Source: an uncultured Erysipelotrichaceae bacterium
Lineage (GTDB): Bacteria > Bacillota_I > Bacilli_A > RF39 > UBA660
Direction: 5' to 3'
NCBI GenBank assembly: GCA_902783915.1
Contig: CACZSX010000008.1
Span: 1 to 31,756 of the forward strand
Length of the DNA: 31,756 nt
Shown: positions 14,345-22,740 of the stretch, in pieces
How positions within the stretch are numbered: position 1 is the first letter of the stretch
How the letters are laid out: each line of letters opens with the position of its first letter
Translations under genes and position numbers: made by a program
The notes under the pieces: model-generated
Told to the model about the DNA's origin: nothing
The model's input: the letters and a program-made list of their open reading frames with translations, nothing else
Databases searched by the model: none

Positions 14345-14380
14345 ACTTTCACTCCCTTTTTATTATATTATTACTTTTTT

Positions 14381-14389
14381 AGTATAACA
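14381..14389 (-). promoter_or_regulatory. Extended -10 promoter of the cationic protein gene
   Basis: TGTTATACT (TGN plus TATACT) on the minus strand, about 37 bp before the start codon. No terminator is visible between comK and this gene, so some co-transcription with comK is possible. Confidence 0.5.
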
Positions 14390-14418
14390 TAAAATTTACA
14401 TTTATGGAATATTTTTTG

Positions 14419-14868
14419 TCAATTATTGTTTTTTCTTAATCTTAATACACTTTCTAATCTTGCCGCTCTTAAAACTTGACTATCTACAGTTGCATATGAA
14501 ATTTCTAAATTTAATAAATGTCCATTATTAAATATAATTGTTGTACTATCATTATTCCTTTTATAATTTTGCAAGTTTTTTAATGATATCCACGCACAAT
14601 TAAACAATCTTGGCGAAGTAGTTGGAAAGAATATTATTTCTTTACTTTCTTCTATTATTATTGGTGCTTTATGACTTATACCTATTAAATTCTTTGTCCC
14701 CAAAAATCTTCCTTGATATGAACTACCAAAATATTGACAACTAACATCTATAATTTTTATAGTTGGTTGATTAACTATAAAAGATTTAGATTTCTCTATA
14801 ATTTTTGATCTACATTCATCAATTGGTATTATAGCTAATGTATCATCATTTATTTCATATTCGTTCAT
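14419..14868 (-). CDS. comK: ComK-family competence transcription factor, short form
   Basis: In Bacillus, ComK is the master activator of DNA-uptake genes and binds paired AT-boxes. The 149 residues match ComK through the core: YEINDDTLAIIPID at the N-terminus, SKIIEKSKSFIVN, IDVSCQYFGSSYQGR (40-54), GISHKAPIIIEESKEIIFFPT (63-83), CAWISL (91-96), FNNGHLLNLEISY, and QVLRAARLES (131-140). It then stops. B. subtilis ComK is about 190 residues; its tail beyond this point, including the MecA-binding FMLYPK motif, is absent here, so control by MecA/ClpCP is probably missing. The start follows the SD GGGAGGTGA. A duplicated 12-bp element containing TATAAT lies just upstream. No other competence gene is in the window. 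Family assignment is strong; the regulon is unknown. Confidence 0.85.
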   Translation of the reverse strand: MNEYEINDDTLAIIPIDECRSKIIEKSKSFIVNQPTIKIIDVSCQYFGSSYQGRFLGTKNLIGISHKAPIIIEESKEIIFFPTTSPRLFNCAWISLKNLQNYKRNNDSTTIIFNNGHLLNLEISYATVDSQVLRAARLESVLRLRKNNN

Positions 14869-14883
14869 ATTTCACCTCCCTCT

Positions 14884-14914
14884 AATTATAATTTCTCAAA
14901 AAAATTATAATTTC
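14884..14914 (-). promoter_or_regulatory. Duplicated 12-bp element and -10 in front of comK
   Basis: GAAATTATAATT occurs twice on the minus strand (plus 14884-14895 and 14903-14914), 19 bp apart start to start. Each copy is near-palindromic, contains TATAAT, and resembles an imperfect AT-box (A4-N5-T4) as bound by ComK. No good -35 accompanies either -10, which fits activator-dependent transcription. Autoregulation by ComK is inference. Confidence 0.45.
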
Positions 14915-14960
14915 CTCTAAAATAACAATATATTCTATCGAATTTTGATGTTTTCTGTAG

Positions 14961-14987
14961 AAAAAAAAGACATTTTTGTCTTTTTTT
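14961..14987 (-). terminator. Terminator after the DUF2207 gene
   Basis: A perfect 11-bp stem (14962-14972 with 14977-14987, 4-nt loop) with A- and T-runs, overlapping the stop codon. Confidence 0.85.
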
Positions 14988-16692
14988 AACGGAAACCGCC
15001 TCCGCCGCCTCCGCCACCAAAGGAACCACCGCCTCCTCCTCCAGAAGAGAATCCTCCTCCTCCAGAAGAATAACTTTCAGCGGCACTTCTTGCAGCAGAT
15101 GCAGCCTGTACCCCTTCACTAGATATTGAATGTGCAAATAAGAATGCATCATAATTATAATTATATGCTTCCATTTCAGTAAGAACTTCTGGATATAAAT
15201 TTCTAAATTGCTTCATAACTTCATCTGCCATACCAAGTATTTGAGCATACATTAGATATTCATTCCATAATTTTACTTCAATAGGTTGTTTCTCATCAAT
15301 TCTAGAAAATTCTCTAAAGAACTGTTTTAAACCTTGTAATCTAATTGCTTCTTCTCTAGCTTTTTCAGATATTTCATATTGCTGATATTTATATTTAAAT
15401 ATCTTACCACCTTCATATTCATTTTTTGATATTAGATGTTTATTTACTAATTCATCTCTTTCATATTTTAAACAATCATCAAACCAATTAAATATTTTAG
15501 TATAATTTTTCTTACACCATTTTTTAAATTCATTAGTTTCTAATTTCCCATCACCACTAGCTTCAAGCATATAATCATATAAATCTTGCTCTTTAGCATT
15601 AGCATCTAATGGTTTTTTAACAAATGTTACTACGCTTTCTTCTTTTTTCTTAAATATTCCGTTTGATTCAATCTTCTCAATTGTAACATTTCCATCATGT
15701 ATCCATTTTAATAAAACTGCTCCTAAAAAATCATTTTTATTTTTAATTATGTCAAATGTATCTGCGGTCCAGAATGCATAATATATATCTTTGTTGCAAG
15801 GTATATCTCTAAAATTAGGTACACTACCTAATTTTTTACCATTTGGTCCATAATTATATTTATTATTTTTAGAAGATCTTGCCGCTAATACTCCAACCCA
15901 TACAAATATACCAAATGAAATAATTGTACCAATAATACTACTAATTATTTCTTTAATACTCATTTTTTCTTCTTTATGTATTGATGGAGTTGCACCTTCA
16001 TTGGCCATACTTAAATAATATTCAAAATCATGATCTAAAATTGAATTGCTTTCAAATGTTCCTTTAGGAAATTTAGCAAGTAATGTTAAATATTCGGAAC
16101 TATTTATTCTTCCATCACTGGTCATATATATTGCACCATCTTTTACATAACAAGGTGCATCATACATACCAAATCCCCATACATCCAATGTATCTGGGTA
16201 CTTATATGGTCCACTTATTTTTATTGTAACATTATCTGGTTGTGCACTAAAATCATATGGAAATAAAGTCCAATATATCATATCCGCATCAGATAAATTT
16301 GATATAAAATTGGTTATTTCATATTTAATTACATAAGTATGTTTACCATACTCAGTAATTCCAAATACTACATCTGTTTCATTACTATCTGGTTTATATA
16401 TACCAGCTTTGTATGATTTTGAACTCAAACTTGAATTTTCATTCCAAGAATCAACTATTTGATATGATTTTCCATCCATAGATGCACTTAAAACATTTAT
16501 TTTAGACTCACCAATATTATAATATGGGTGCCATCCTTCAGTGCCTTGGTTTACATTTGCATCCCATGTTTCTGTAACTATTGCTTTACCATTACTAGAT
16601 AATACTATATCCATATCAATTTTAGATATAGTTGAAGCATTTACAAAAAATGGAAATATTAATAAACTAATAAATAAAATTATTTTTTTCAT
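14986..16692 (-). CDS. DUF2207-family membrane protein with Gly-rich C-terminus
   Basis: The 568 residues start with a signal peptide (MKKIILFISLLIFPFFVNAS) and an extracytoplasmic beta-rich DUF2207 domain (about 20-225, with VTETWDANVNQGTEGWHPYY and DMIYWTLFPYDF). One transmembrane helix follows (about 246-268, IIGTIISFGIFVWVGVLAAR), then a large cytoplasmic part with PNFRDIPCNKDIYYAFWTA and winged-helix-like segments. The last about 27 residues are almost only Gly, Ser and Phe and end in FR. This tail is typical of proteins paired with LemA. Function is unknown; an envelope-stress or membrane-organising role has been proposed for such pairs. It has no promoter of its own and lies just behind lemA across a terminator-like hairpin. 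Confidence 0.88.
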   Translation of the reverse strand: MKKIILFISLLIFPFFVNASTISKIDMDIVLSSNGKAIVTETWDANVNQGTEGWHPYYNIGESKINVLSASMDGKSYQIVDSWNENSSLSSKSYKAGIYKPDSNETDVVFGITEYGKHTYVIKYEITNFISNLSDADMIYWTLFPYDFSAQPDNVTIKISGPYKYPDTLDVWGFGMYDAPCYVKDGAIYMTSDGRINSSEYLTLLAKFPKGTFESNSILDHDFEYYLSMANEGATPSIHKEEKMSIKEIISSIIGTIISFGIFVWVGVLAARSSKNNKYNYGPNGKKLGSVPNFRDIPCNKDIYYAFWTADTFDIIKNKNDFLGAVLLKWIHDGNVTIEKIESNGIFKKKEESVVTFVKKPLDANAKEQDLYDYMLEASGDGKLETNEFKKWCKKNYTKIFNWFDDCLKYERDELVNKHLISKNEYEGGKIFKYKYQQYEISEKAREEAIRLQGLKQFFREFSRIDEKQPIEVKLWNEYLMYAQILGMADEVMKQFRNLYPEVLTEMEAYNYNYDAFLFAHSISSEGVQAASAARSAAESYSSGGGGFSSGGGGGGSFGGGGGGGGFR

Positions 16693-16703
16693 ATATTCCT
16701 CCT

Positions 16704-16731
16704 AAGAAAAAAACTTACAAAAGTAAGTTTT
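16704..16731 (-). terminator. Terminator/attenuator hairpin between lemA and the DUF2207 gene
   Basis: A perfect 9-bp stem (16710-16718 with 16723-16731, 4-nt loop) followed on the minus strand by a T-run that ends just before the SD of the next gene (plus 16698-16703). It overlaps the lemA stop. Downstream expression must come by read-through. Confidence 0.75.
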
Positions 16732-17284
16732 AGAATGATACTTTTGGAGCTTCTTTCTCACTTTCAGTAACTTCGAAGTATTTCATTTCCTTGAATCCAA
16801 ACATTGATCCAATTATATTTGAAGGGAACATTTGTAACTTATTCATATAAGATAATACTGAATCATTATAGAATTGTCTTGAATAAGCAATCTTCTCTTC
16901 GCATTCTTTTAAATCAGCTTGTAAACTTAAGAAATTTTCATTAGCTTTAAGTTCTGGATATGATTCTGTTAATACCATTAATCTTCCTAAAGCCTTAGTT
17001 AATTCACCGCTGGCTTCCATTTCTGCTTCTGGAGTATCAGCAGTTTTAAACTTATTTCTTGCTTCAATAACTGCAGTAAGAGTATCACTTTCATGTTTTG
17101 CATATCCTTTAACTGTTTCTACTAAATTAGGTATTAAATCAAATCTCCTTTTTAATTGTACATCAACTTGAGCCCATTGATCTTTTACCTTATTTCTTAG
17201 CTTAATTAAACTATTATAAGTTTTAGCAACAAATGATATTAATAAAAATACTAATACTAAAATTACTATTAACCATGTTGGCAT
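16730..17284 (-). CDS. lemA: LemA family protein
   Basis: The 184 residues are of normal LemA length. One N-terminal membrane helix (about 3-24, TWLIVILVLVFLLISFVAKTYN) with a very short outside end is followed by the diagnostic LRNKVKDQWAQVDVQLKRRFDLIPNLVETVKGYAKHE (about 32-68) and long helices, including AYSRQFYNDSVLSYMNKLQMFPSNIIGSMFGF near the end. LemA function is unresolved; it is often adjacent to Gly-rich membrane proteins, as here. The gene has a good own promoter (17308-17336). Confidence 0.95.
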   Translation of the reverse strand: MPTWLIVILVLVFLLISFVAKTYNSLIKLRNKVKDQWAQVDVQLKRRFDLIPNLVETVKGYAKHESDTLTAVIEARNKFKTADTPEAEMEASGELTKALGRLMVLTESYPELKANENFLSLQADLKECEEKIAYSRQFYNDSVLSYMNKLQMFPSNIIGSMFGFKEMKYFEVTESEKEAPKVSF

Positions 17285-17307
17285 ATTATCATCCTCCTCT
17301 ATTAATT

Positions 17308-17336
17308 ATATTACCATACATAACATTTTTTGTAAA
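17308..17336 (-). promoter_or_regulatory. lemA promoter
   Basis: -35 TTTACA (plus 17331-17336), 17-bp spacer, -10 TAATAT (plus 17308-17313), directly behind the pheT terminator. Confidence 0.75.
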
Positions 17337-17367
17337 TTAAAAGAAATAAGTATATTACTTATTTCTT
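17333..17367 (-). terminator. Terminator of pheST
   Basis: A perfect 11-bp stem (17341-17351 with 17357-17367, 5-nt loop) followed on the minus strand by a T-rich tract. It overlaps the pheT 3' end, and its tract overlaps the lemA -35. Confidence 0.8.
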
Positions 17368-19724
17368 AATTTTGCATTAAATCCCTTTTCAACATTATCA
17401 ATAATTGTTTCAAATGATTTTAATACTTCTTCTTCAGTTAAAGTCTTTTCTATATCTTGAAATGTAATTTTAAATGCTACTGATTTCTTATCTTTTTCAA
17501 AATTATTAAATACATCAAATACATCTACATTAGAAACTACTCTACCGCCCTTTTTATATATAGTAGATACTACATCACCTACACTTATATCATTAGATAA
17601 TACAAATGCCATATCTTTTACAACGGATGGATATTTAGGTACTTCTTTATATTTTATAGATTTAATTTGAATATCAAATAATTTATCTAGATTTAATTCA
17701 CATACATATATATCTTTATTAGATACACTTGGATGTGGTTTACCAATGTAACCAATTACATTACCATCTATAAGTATAGAAGCACTCATACCTGGATGAT
17801 ATGATTTTGGAATATTTTCTACTGATAATTTGTATCTTTTTAATACTCCTAAATAATCAAATAAATTTTCTAATACTCCTTTAATAGTATAAAAATCTAT
17901 TACTATTCTGCTATTCCATGTATTATCAATATAATTACCTGTCATAAGTATTGCTAATTTATTGACTTCTTTATAATCTTCTTCTATATAATATATTTTA
18001 CTTGTTTCAAATATACATAAATCTTTAATATTTCTAGATATATTATAATCTGCAACTTTTAACAAAGATGGAATAATAGAATACCTCATTATAGATCTAT
18101 CTTCTGTTAGTGGAGATGATACTTTAATATATTCAAATGGTTTATCTTTAAATAATTCTATTTCTTCTTTATTTACTAATGAATAAGTTATTACTTCATT
18201 AAGTCCAAGTGAATATAATCTATTCTTTATATCTTTTATATATTTATTTTTAGGAAGATGTCTACCCATTCTTATAGGTAATATAGGTAACTTACCTTTC
18301 ATATTATCATATCCATGCATTCTTCCCACTTCTTCTATTAAGTCTTCTTTTATGCTTATATCGAGTCTTCTTGAAGGAACAAATACGTCAAATACGTTGT
18401 CTTTTTCTTTACAAGTAAAACCTAGTCTGCTAAATATATTCCTAATTTCATTAGTACTTACTTCCATTCCTAATACGTCATTAATTTTCTTTGCACTTAT
18501 TTCTATTTCTTTATCATCAGTATCTTTATCATTAAATCCAACTATACCAGATAAAACTTCACCACCAGCATATTTATTAAGCAAATATGCTGCTCTATCA
18601 AGAGCTTCTTTAGTTCTTTTAGGATCTACACCTTTTTCAAAGCGAACAGAAGCTTCACTTCTTAATATTTCTTTAGATGTATATCTAATGTTGTATGGAT
18701 TGAATATTGCACTTTCAATAAGAATATTCTTTGTATCCATTGTAACTTCGCTGTCAAGTCCACCCATAACACCTGCAAGTGCAATTGGTTTATCCTCATC
18801 GCATATTACAATATCAGTATCTTTTAAAATTCTATCTACACCATCTAATGTTGTAATTTCTTCTCCATTTTCTGCTTGTCTTATTATTACTTTATCTCCA
18901 ATTTTATCAAAATCAAAGAAGTGTAATGGTTGTCCATATTCAAGCATTACATAATTACTTATATCTACGACATTATTTATTGGTCTTATTCCACATGACA
19001 TAAGTCTTGATTTTATAATTTCAGGGCTTTCTTTTATTTCAACATTTCTTACTATTCTTGACATATATGCTTTACAATTATTTGTCTTGTTTTCTATCTC
19101 AATATAATCTGAAGTTTTATCACTAATTTCAGTTACTGTATTATTAGGTAAATTTACTTTCTTATCATATATAGCACCTACTTCATATGCCATACCTATC
19201 ATACTTAATAAATCAGATCTATTAGCGGTAAGTTCATAATCAACATACGTATCATTCAATCCAAGATATTCTTTTGCATCTATTCCTACTGGTGCATCTT
19301 CTGGAAGAACATGAATGCCTTTTTTATCTTCTTCTTTTACATATTTAGATTCTAAACCTAGTTCTGCTAATGAACAAATCATACCATTAGATTCAACACC
19401 TCTAATTACAGTTTGTTTTATTTCGCCAGCAGGTAATTTAGCTCCTACTTTAGATACAATAACCTTTTGATTAGCTTCAACATTAGGAGCACCACATACT
19501 ATTTGATATATTTTATCTCCTAAATCAACTTCGCAAACATTTAAATGATCAGAATCTGGATGTGGTCTTTTAGATACTACTCTACCTATAACTAAATCTG
19601 TTGCAGGACATAATTCATTAATACTTTCATATTCATTTCCGACATGTAACATAGCATCTGCTATATCTTTAGCATCAACATCAATGTCTACTAATTCTTT
19701 TAACCATGAATTACTTACTCTCAT
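17355..19724 (-). CDS. pheT: Phenylalanyl-tRNA synthetase beta subunit
   Basis: PheT forms the (alpha-beta)2 enzyme with PheS and carries tRNA binding and editing. The 789 residues have the standard order: an N-terminal EMAP/tRNA-binding domain (about 40-150, with HPDSDHLNVCEVDLG and QIVCGAPNV), the B3/4 editing domain (about 205-375), the B5 domain (about 400-470), a catalytic-like core and the C-terminal FDX-ACB anticodon-binding domain (about 697-789, starting YPSVVKDMAFVLS). Length is normal. It overlaps pheS by 14 bp and shares its T-box control. Confidence 0.98.
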   Translation of the reverse strand: MRVSNSWLKELVDIDVDAKDIADAMLHVGNEYESINELCPATDLVIGRVVSKRPHPDSDHLNVCEVDLGDKIYQIVCGAPNVEANQKVIVSKVGAKLPAGEIKQTVIRGVESNGMICSLAELGLESKYVKEEDKKGIHVLPEDAPVGIDAKEYLGLNDTYVDYELTANRSDLLSMIGMAYEVGAIYDKKVNLPNNTVTEISDKTSDYIEIENKTNNCKAYMSRIVRNVEIKESPEIIKSRLMSCGIRPINNVVDISNYVMLEYGQPLHFFDFDKIGDKVIIRQAENGEEITTLDGVDRILKDTDIVICDEDKPIALAGVMGGLDSEVTMDTKNILIESAIFNPYNIRYTSKEILRSEASVRFEKGVDPKRTKEALDRAAYLLNKYAGGEVLSGIVGFNDKDTDDKEIEISAKKINDVLGMEVSTNEIRNIFSRLGFTCKEKDNVFDVFVPSRRLDISIKEDLIEEVGRMHGYDNMKGKLPILPIRMGRHLPKNKYIKDIKNRLYSLGLNEVITYSLVNKEEIELFKDKPFEYIKVSSPLTEDRSIMRYSIIPSLLKVADYNISRNIKDLCIFETSKIYYIEEDYKEVNKLAILMTGNYIDNTWNSRIVIDFYTIKGVLENLFDYLGVLKRYKLSVENIPKSYHPGMSASILIDGNVIGYIGKPHPSVSNKDIYVCELNLDKLFDIQIKSIKYKEVPKYPSVVKDMAFVLSNDISVGDVVSTIYKKGGRVVSNVDVFDVFNNFEKDKKSVAFKITFQDIEKTLTEEEVLKSFETIIDNVEKGFNAKLRNK

Positions 19725-20769
19725 ATGACACCTTCTCTACTTTATCAAATTCTTCTAAAAATCTTTTATCATTTATATAGAAATTTCTTATATCATTTAT
19801 TCCATACTTAAGCATTGCCATTCTTTCAGGACCTATTCCAAATGCAAATCCAGTAAATTTATTACTATCATACCCACACATATTAAGTACATTAGGATGG
19901 ACCATACCAGCACCTAATATTTCAATCCACCCTGTTCCTTTACAAATATTGCATCCTTTACCATTACAATTAAAGCATGATACATCTACTTCTATACTTG
20001 GTTCTGTAAATGGAAAATGACTTGGTCTAAATCTTATTTCTCTTTTTTCACCAAATATTTTCTTTGCAAACACTTCTAAAGTCCCTTTTAAATCAGCCAT
20101 AGATATATTTTCATCTACTACTAATCCTTCTATTTGATGGAATTCATGTGAATGTGTTGCATCATCATTATCCTTTCTATATGTTTTACCTGGGCATATT
20201 ATTCTTATTGGAGTCTTTTCAATATTAGCAAGCATAGTTCTTACTTGTACAGGAGAAGTTTGAGTTCTTAAAAGTGTATCTTCTGTTATATAAAAACTAT
20301 CTTGTGTATCTCTTGCAGGATGTCCCTTTGGTAAATTTAACATTTCAAAATTATATAAATCCCTTTCTACTTCAGGTCCTTCTACTACATCATAACCCAT
20401 AGATATAAATATATCTTCTACTTCATTTATCATTTTAGTTATTGGATGAACGCTACCTACATTTATCTTTGTAGATGGTAATGTTACATCTATTTTTTCA
20501 TTACTTAGTTTTTCTTCTAACTCTTTTGCTTCTAATTCTTTCCTTAAATTAGTAATCTCAACTTCAACATAAGTTTTAAACTCATTCATTAATCTTCCGC
20601 ATTCTTTTTTCTCTTCTACACTTAAATCTCTCATCATAGTGGAAAACTCTTGAATTTTACTTTTCTTACCTAAATAATTAATTCTTAAATCATTTAGTTC
20701 ATTCATGGTTTTTACTTTTTTAATATCCCTTTCAAATAGAGTTTTTAACTTTTCAATTTCGTTTTTCAT
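19711..20769 (-). CDS. pheS: Phenylalanyl-tRNA synthetase alpha subunit
   Basis: PheS is the catalytic subunit that activates Phe and charges tRNA(Phe). The 352 residues show an N-terminal coiled-coil arm (about 1-95), then class II core motifs: HPITKMINEVEDIFISMGY, motif 2 region CPGKTYRKDNDDATHSHEFHQIEG, a four-Cys segment (CFNCNGKGCNICKGTGW), and motif 3 GFAFGIGPERMAML near the C-terminus. The SD AAAGGAGG is strong. A full T-box leader and promoter lie upstream. Confidence 0.98.
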   Translation of the reverse strand: MKNEIEKLKTLFERDIKKVKTMNELNDLRINYLGKKSKIQEFSTMMRDLSVEEKKECGRLMNEFKTYVEVEITNLRKELEAKELEEKLSNEKIDVTLPSTKINVGSVHPITKMINEVEDIFISMGYDVVEGPEVERDLYNFEMLNLPKGHPARDTQDSFYITEDTLLRTQTSPVQVRTMLANIEKTPIRIICPGKTYRKDNDDATHSHEFHQIEGLVVDENISMADLKGTLEVFAKKIFGEKREIRFRPSHFPFTEPSIEVDVSCFNCNGKGCNICKGTGWIEILGAGMVHPNVLNMCGYDSNKFTGFAFGIGPERMAMLKYGINDIRNFYINDKRFLEEFDKVEKVSYESK

Positions 20770-20986
20770 ATATCCTCCTTTAAATAAAAAAATCTATAAT
20801 CTAAGGGTCCATAAGGACGGTTCCACCTTAGTTCATAGATTCTATGCACTCTTCTCTTAACGCGAGTAACGTCATATTTTATATGCACTATGTTGACGAA
20901 TTCATAAATTATTACCATTAGTTTACACCAACCACTAACTCTCTATTAGTAAATCACTTATTACTACTCCAACTCTTCGTTTTTCA
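20770..20986 (-). promoter_or_regulatory. T-box riboswitch of pheST
   Basis: The leader contains the T-box core AGGTGGAACCG (within plus 20818-20829), which pairs with the uncharged tRNA acceptor end. It is followed by a terminator whose basal stem is AATCTAT (plus 20835-20841) with ATAGATT (plus 20791-20797), then a T-run. A long Stem I precedes it. The likely specifier is UUC (plus 20898-20900), a Phe codon followed by a purine, matching the downstream gene. Uncharged tRNA(Phe) should therefore turn on pheST. T-box identity is firm; the exact specifier is a best reading. Confidence 0.93.
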
Positions 20987-20992
20987 AATTAG

Positions 20993-21020
20993 ATTATAAC
21001 ACATTTTTATTATTTTTCAA
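20993..21020 (-). promoter_or_regulatory. pheST promoter
   Basis: -35 TTGAAA (plus 21015-21020), 16-bp spacer, extended -10 TGT-TATAAT (-10 at plus 20993-20998). It begins 3 bp after the frr stop codon, and no frr terminator is visible. Confidence 0.85.
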
Positions 21021-21022
21021 TA

Positions 21023-21565
21023 TTAAATAGTCATTAACTCTTTCTCTTTTTCGCTTAATAAATTATCTACTTCTTTATTATACTTACCTATTAAATCTTG
21101 AACCTTATCCATTCCTCTTTTTTCTTCATCTTCAGGAAGTTCTAATTTCTTAATATCATTATTAGCATCTTGTCTAATATTTCTTAATGCTATTTTAGCT
21201 TCTTCAGCCATACCTTTAACTTCTTTTACAAATTCTTTTCTTCTTTCTTCAGTAAGTTCAGGTATTACTAATACAACCATTTCACCATTATTATTAGGTG
21301 TTAAACCAATATTGGCTTCATATATACCCTTTTCAATATCAGATATACATGATTTATCAAATGGTTTAATTACTAATTGTCTTGCTTCTGGTACAGATAT
21401 TGTAGCAAGTTGAATTAAAGGTGTTTCTACACCATAATATTTAACCATTACATTATCAAGTATTCTTGGATTAGCACGTCCTGCTCTTACATTAGTAAAT
21501 CTCTTTTCCATATTTTCTATAGCTTTTAACATTTTATCTTCAGTTTCTAATAAAATAGTTTCCAT
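21023..21565 (-). CDS. frr: Ribosome recycling factor
   Basis: RRF, with EF-G, splits the post-termination ribosome. The 180 residues are close to the usual 185 and show ENMEKRFTNVRAGRANPRILDNVMVKYYGVETPLIQLATISVPEARQLVI, then NNNGEMVVLVIPELTEERRKEFVKEVK and the coiled helix-3 with RNIRQDANNDIKKL. In many Bacillota frr follows pyrH; here it stands alone behind its own promoter and the terminator of the polysaccharide cluster. The SD GAGGTGA is well placed. Confidence 0.98.
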   Translation of the reverse strand: METILLETEDKMLKAIENMEKRFTNVRAGRANPRILDNVMVKYYGVETPLIQLATISVPEARQLVIKPFDKSCISDIEKGIYEANIGLTPNNNGEMVVLVIPELTEERRKEFVKEVKGMAEEAKIALRNIRQDANNDIKKLELPEDEEKRGMDKVQDLIGKYNKEVDNLLSEKEKELMTI

Positions 21566-21582
21566 ATTATCACCTCATTTAC

Positions 21583-21612
21583 ATTATATCATTTAATTAT
21601 TCTTATGTTAAA
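21583..21612 (-). promoter_or_regulatory. frr promoter
   Basis: -35 TTTAAC (plus 21607-21612), 18-bp spacer, extended -10 TGA-TATAAT (-10 at plus 21583-21588). Confidence 0.65.
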
Positions 21613-21640
21613 TAAAAATAGTGCATAAAACACTATTTTT
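21611..21640 (-). terminator. Terminator of the polysaccharide cluster
   Basis: A perfect 10-bp stem (21614-21623 with 21631-21640, 7-nt loop) with a T-tract on the minus-strand 3' side, overlapping the wecB stop. It marks the end of the ugd-to-wecB unit. Confidence 0.85.
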
Positions 21641-22739
21641 TATACTTTTGAATTATAGCATCTACTATTCTTTGACTTGCGTAACCGTCTCCATATGGAT
21701 TTGATGCCTTGCTCATTTTTTTATATTCTTCTTCATTCGTCAACAATTTCATAGTTTCATTATATATAATTTCTGCTGATGTTCCTACTAATTTTAATGT
21801 ACCTGCATCAATACCTTCTGGTCTCTCAGTCGTATCACGCAAAACCAATACTGGTTTACCAAGTGAAGGTGCTTCTTCCTGAATACCACCGCTATCAGTT
21901 AAAATTATATATGCTTTATTCAAAAAATTATGAAAGTCAAATACTTCTAATGGCTCAATTAATTTGATTTTCTTTGAATTACCAAATATTTCTTTGGCAA
22001 TCTCCCTTACCTTCGGATTTAAATGAATTGGATATATTACCTTAACATTAGTAGTATTATCCACAATATTCTTTACCGCAGTAAATATATTCCTCATATT
22101 GTCGCCAATATTTTCTCTTCTGTGGGCTGTCAAAAGAATTAGCTTATCATTATCATCTAACCATTCCAATTCTTTGTGAGTATAATCTGTACTTATAGTT
22201 GTAGCCATGGCATCAATAGCAGTATTTCCTGTTATATATATCTTGCTTTCAGGAACATTTGCCTTAAGCAAATTTTCCCCGCTTAAACTAGTTGGTGCAA
22301 AAAACATGTCAGCCATGCAATCAACCATTTGTCTATTCATTTCTTCTGGATATGGACTATATTTATCATAAGTTCTTAAACCTGCTTCAACATGTCCTAT
22401 ATCAACTTGATTATAAAACGCTGCTAAAGCTCCAGCAAATGCGGTAGTTGTATCACCATGCACTAAAACTATATCAGGTTTAACTATTCTTATTATACTC
22501 TCCAAACCATTTAATGCCCTTGTTGTAATATCTCCAAGAGTTTGACCTTGTTGCATTATGTTCAAATCATAATCAGGATTTATTTCAAACGTTTCTAGAA
22601 CTTGATCTAACATTTCTCTATGTTGTGCAGTTACACATACTATACTTTCTATTTCTTTTCTTTTTTCTAATTCTTTCACAAGTGGAGCCATTTTTATAGC
22701 TTCCGGTCTTGTTCCAAATATACTCATTACTTTAATCAT
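21633..22739 (-). CDS. wecB: UDP-N-acetylglucosamine 2-epimerase (non-hydrolysing)
   Basis: WecB/MnaA interconverts UDP-GlcNAc and UDP-ManNAc, supplying ManNAc for teichoic-acid linkage units or capsule. The about 368 residues show IFGTRPEAIKMAPLVKEL, VHGDTTTAFAGALAAF, HVEAGLRTYDKYSPYPEEMNRQ and LLTAHRRENIG, the family's substrate and catalytic regions, and TDSGGIQEEAPSLGKPVLVLR at the end. A GTG nine bases upstream (22748) is in frame, but the ATG at 22739 is better spaced from the SD AAAGG and matches the usual N-terminus. It lies one base behind the GT4 gene and ends the cluster. Confidence 0.96.
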   Translation of the reverse strand: MIKVMSIFGTRPEAIKMAPLVKELEKRKEIESIVCVTAQHREMLDQVLETFEINPDYDLNIMQQGQTLGDITTRALNGLESIIRIVKPDIVLVHGDTTTAFAGALAAFYNQVDIGHVEAGLRTYDKYSPYPEEMNRQMVDCMADMFFAPTSLSGENLLKANVPESKIYITGNTAIDAMATTISTDYTHKELEWLDDNDKLILLTAHRRENIGDNMRNIFTAVKNIVDNTTNVKVIYPIHLNPKVREIAKEIFGNSKKIKLIEPLEVFDFHNFLNKAYIILTDSGGIQEEAPSLGKPVLVLRDTTERPEGIDAGTLKLVGTSAEIIYNETMKLLTNEEEYKKMSKASNPYGDGYASQRIVDAIIQKYKK

Positions 22740-22740
22740 A

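Noticed and set aside
14388..14406. Inverted repeat between comK and the cationic protein gene as comK terminator
   Set aside because: Stem of only six A/T-rich pairs, no T-run, and it overlaps the extended -10. More likely chance.
14886..15152. 88-codon minus-strand frame at the end of the DUF2207 gene
   Set aside because: It is an out-of-frame reading of the Gly-rich codons and the terminator region of the DUF2207 gene. No SD is present.
18352..18954. 200-codon open frame on the plus strand
   Set aside because: It lies wholly antisense to pheT, whose protein is well conserved over this stretch. It has no SD or promoter and its composition is that of a complement frame.
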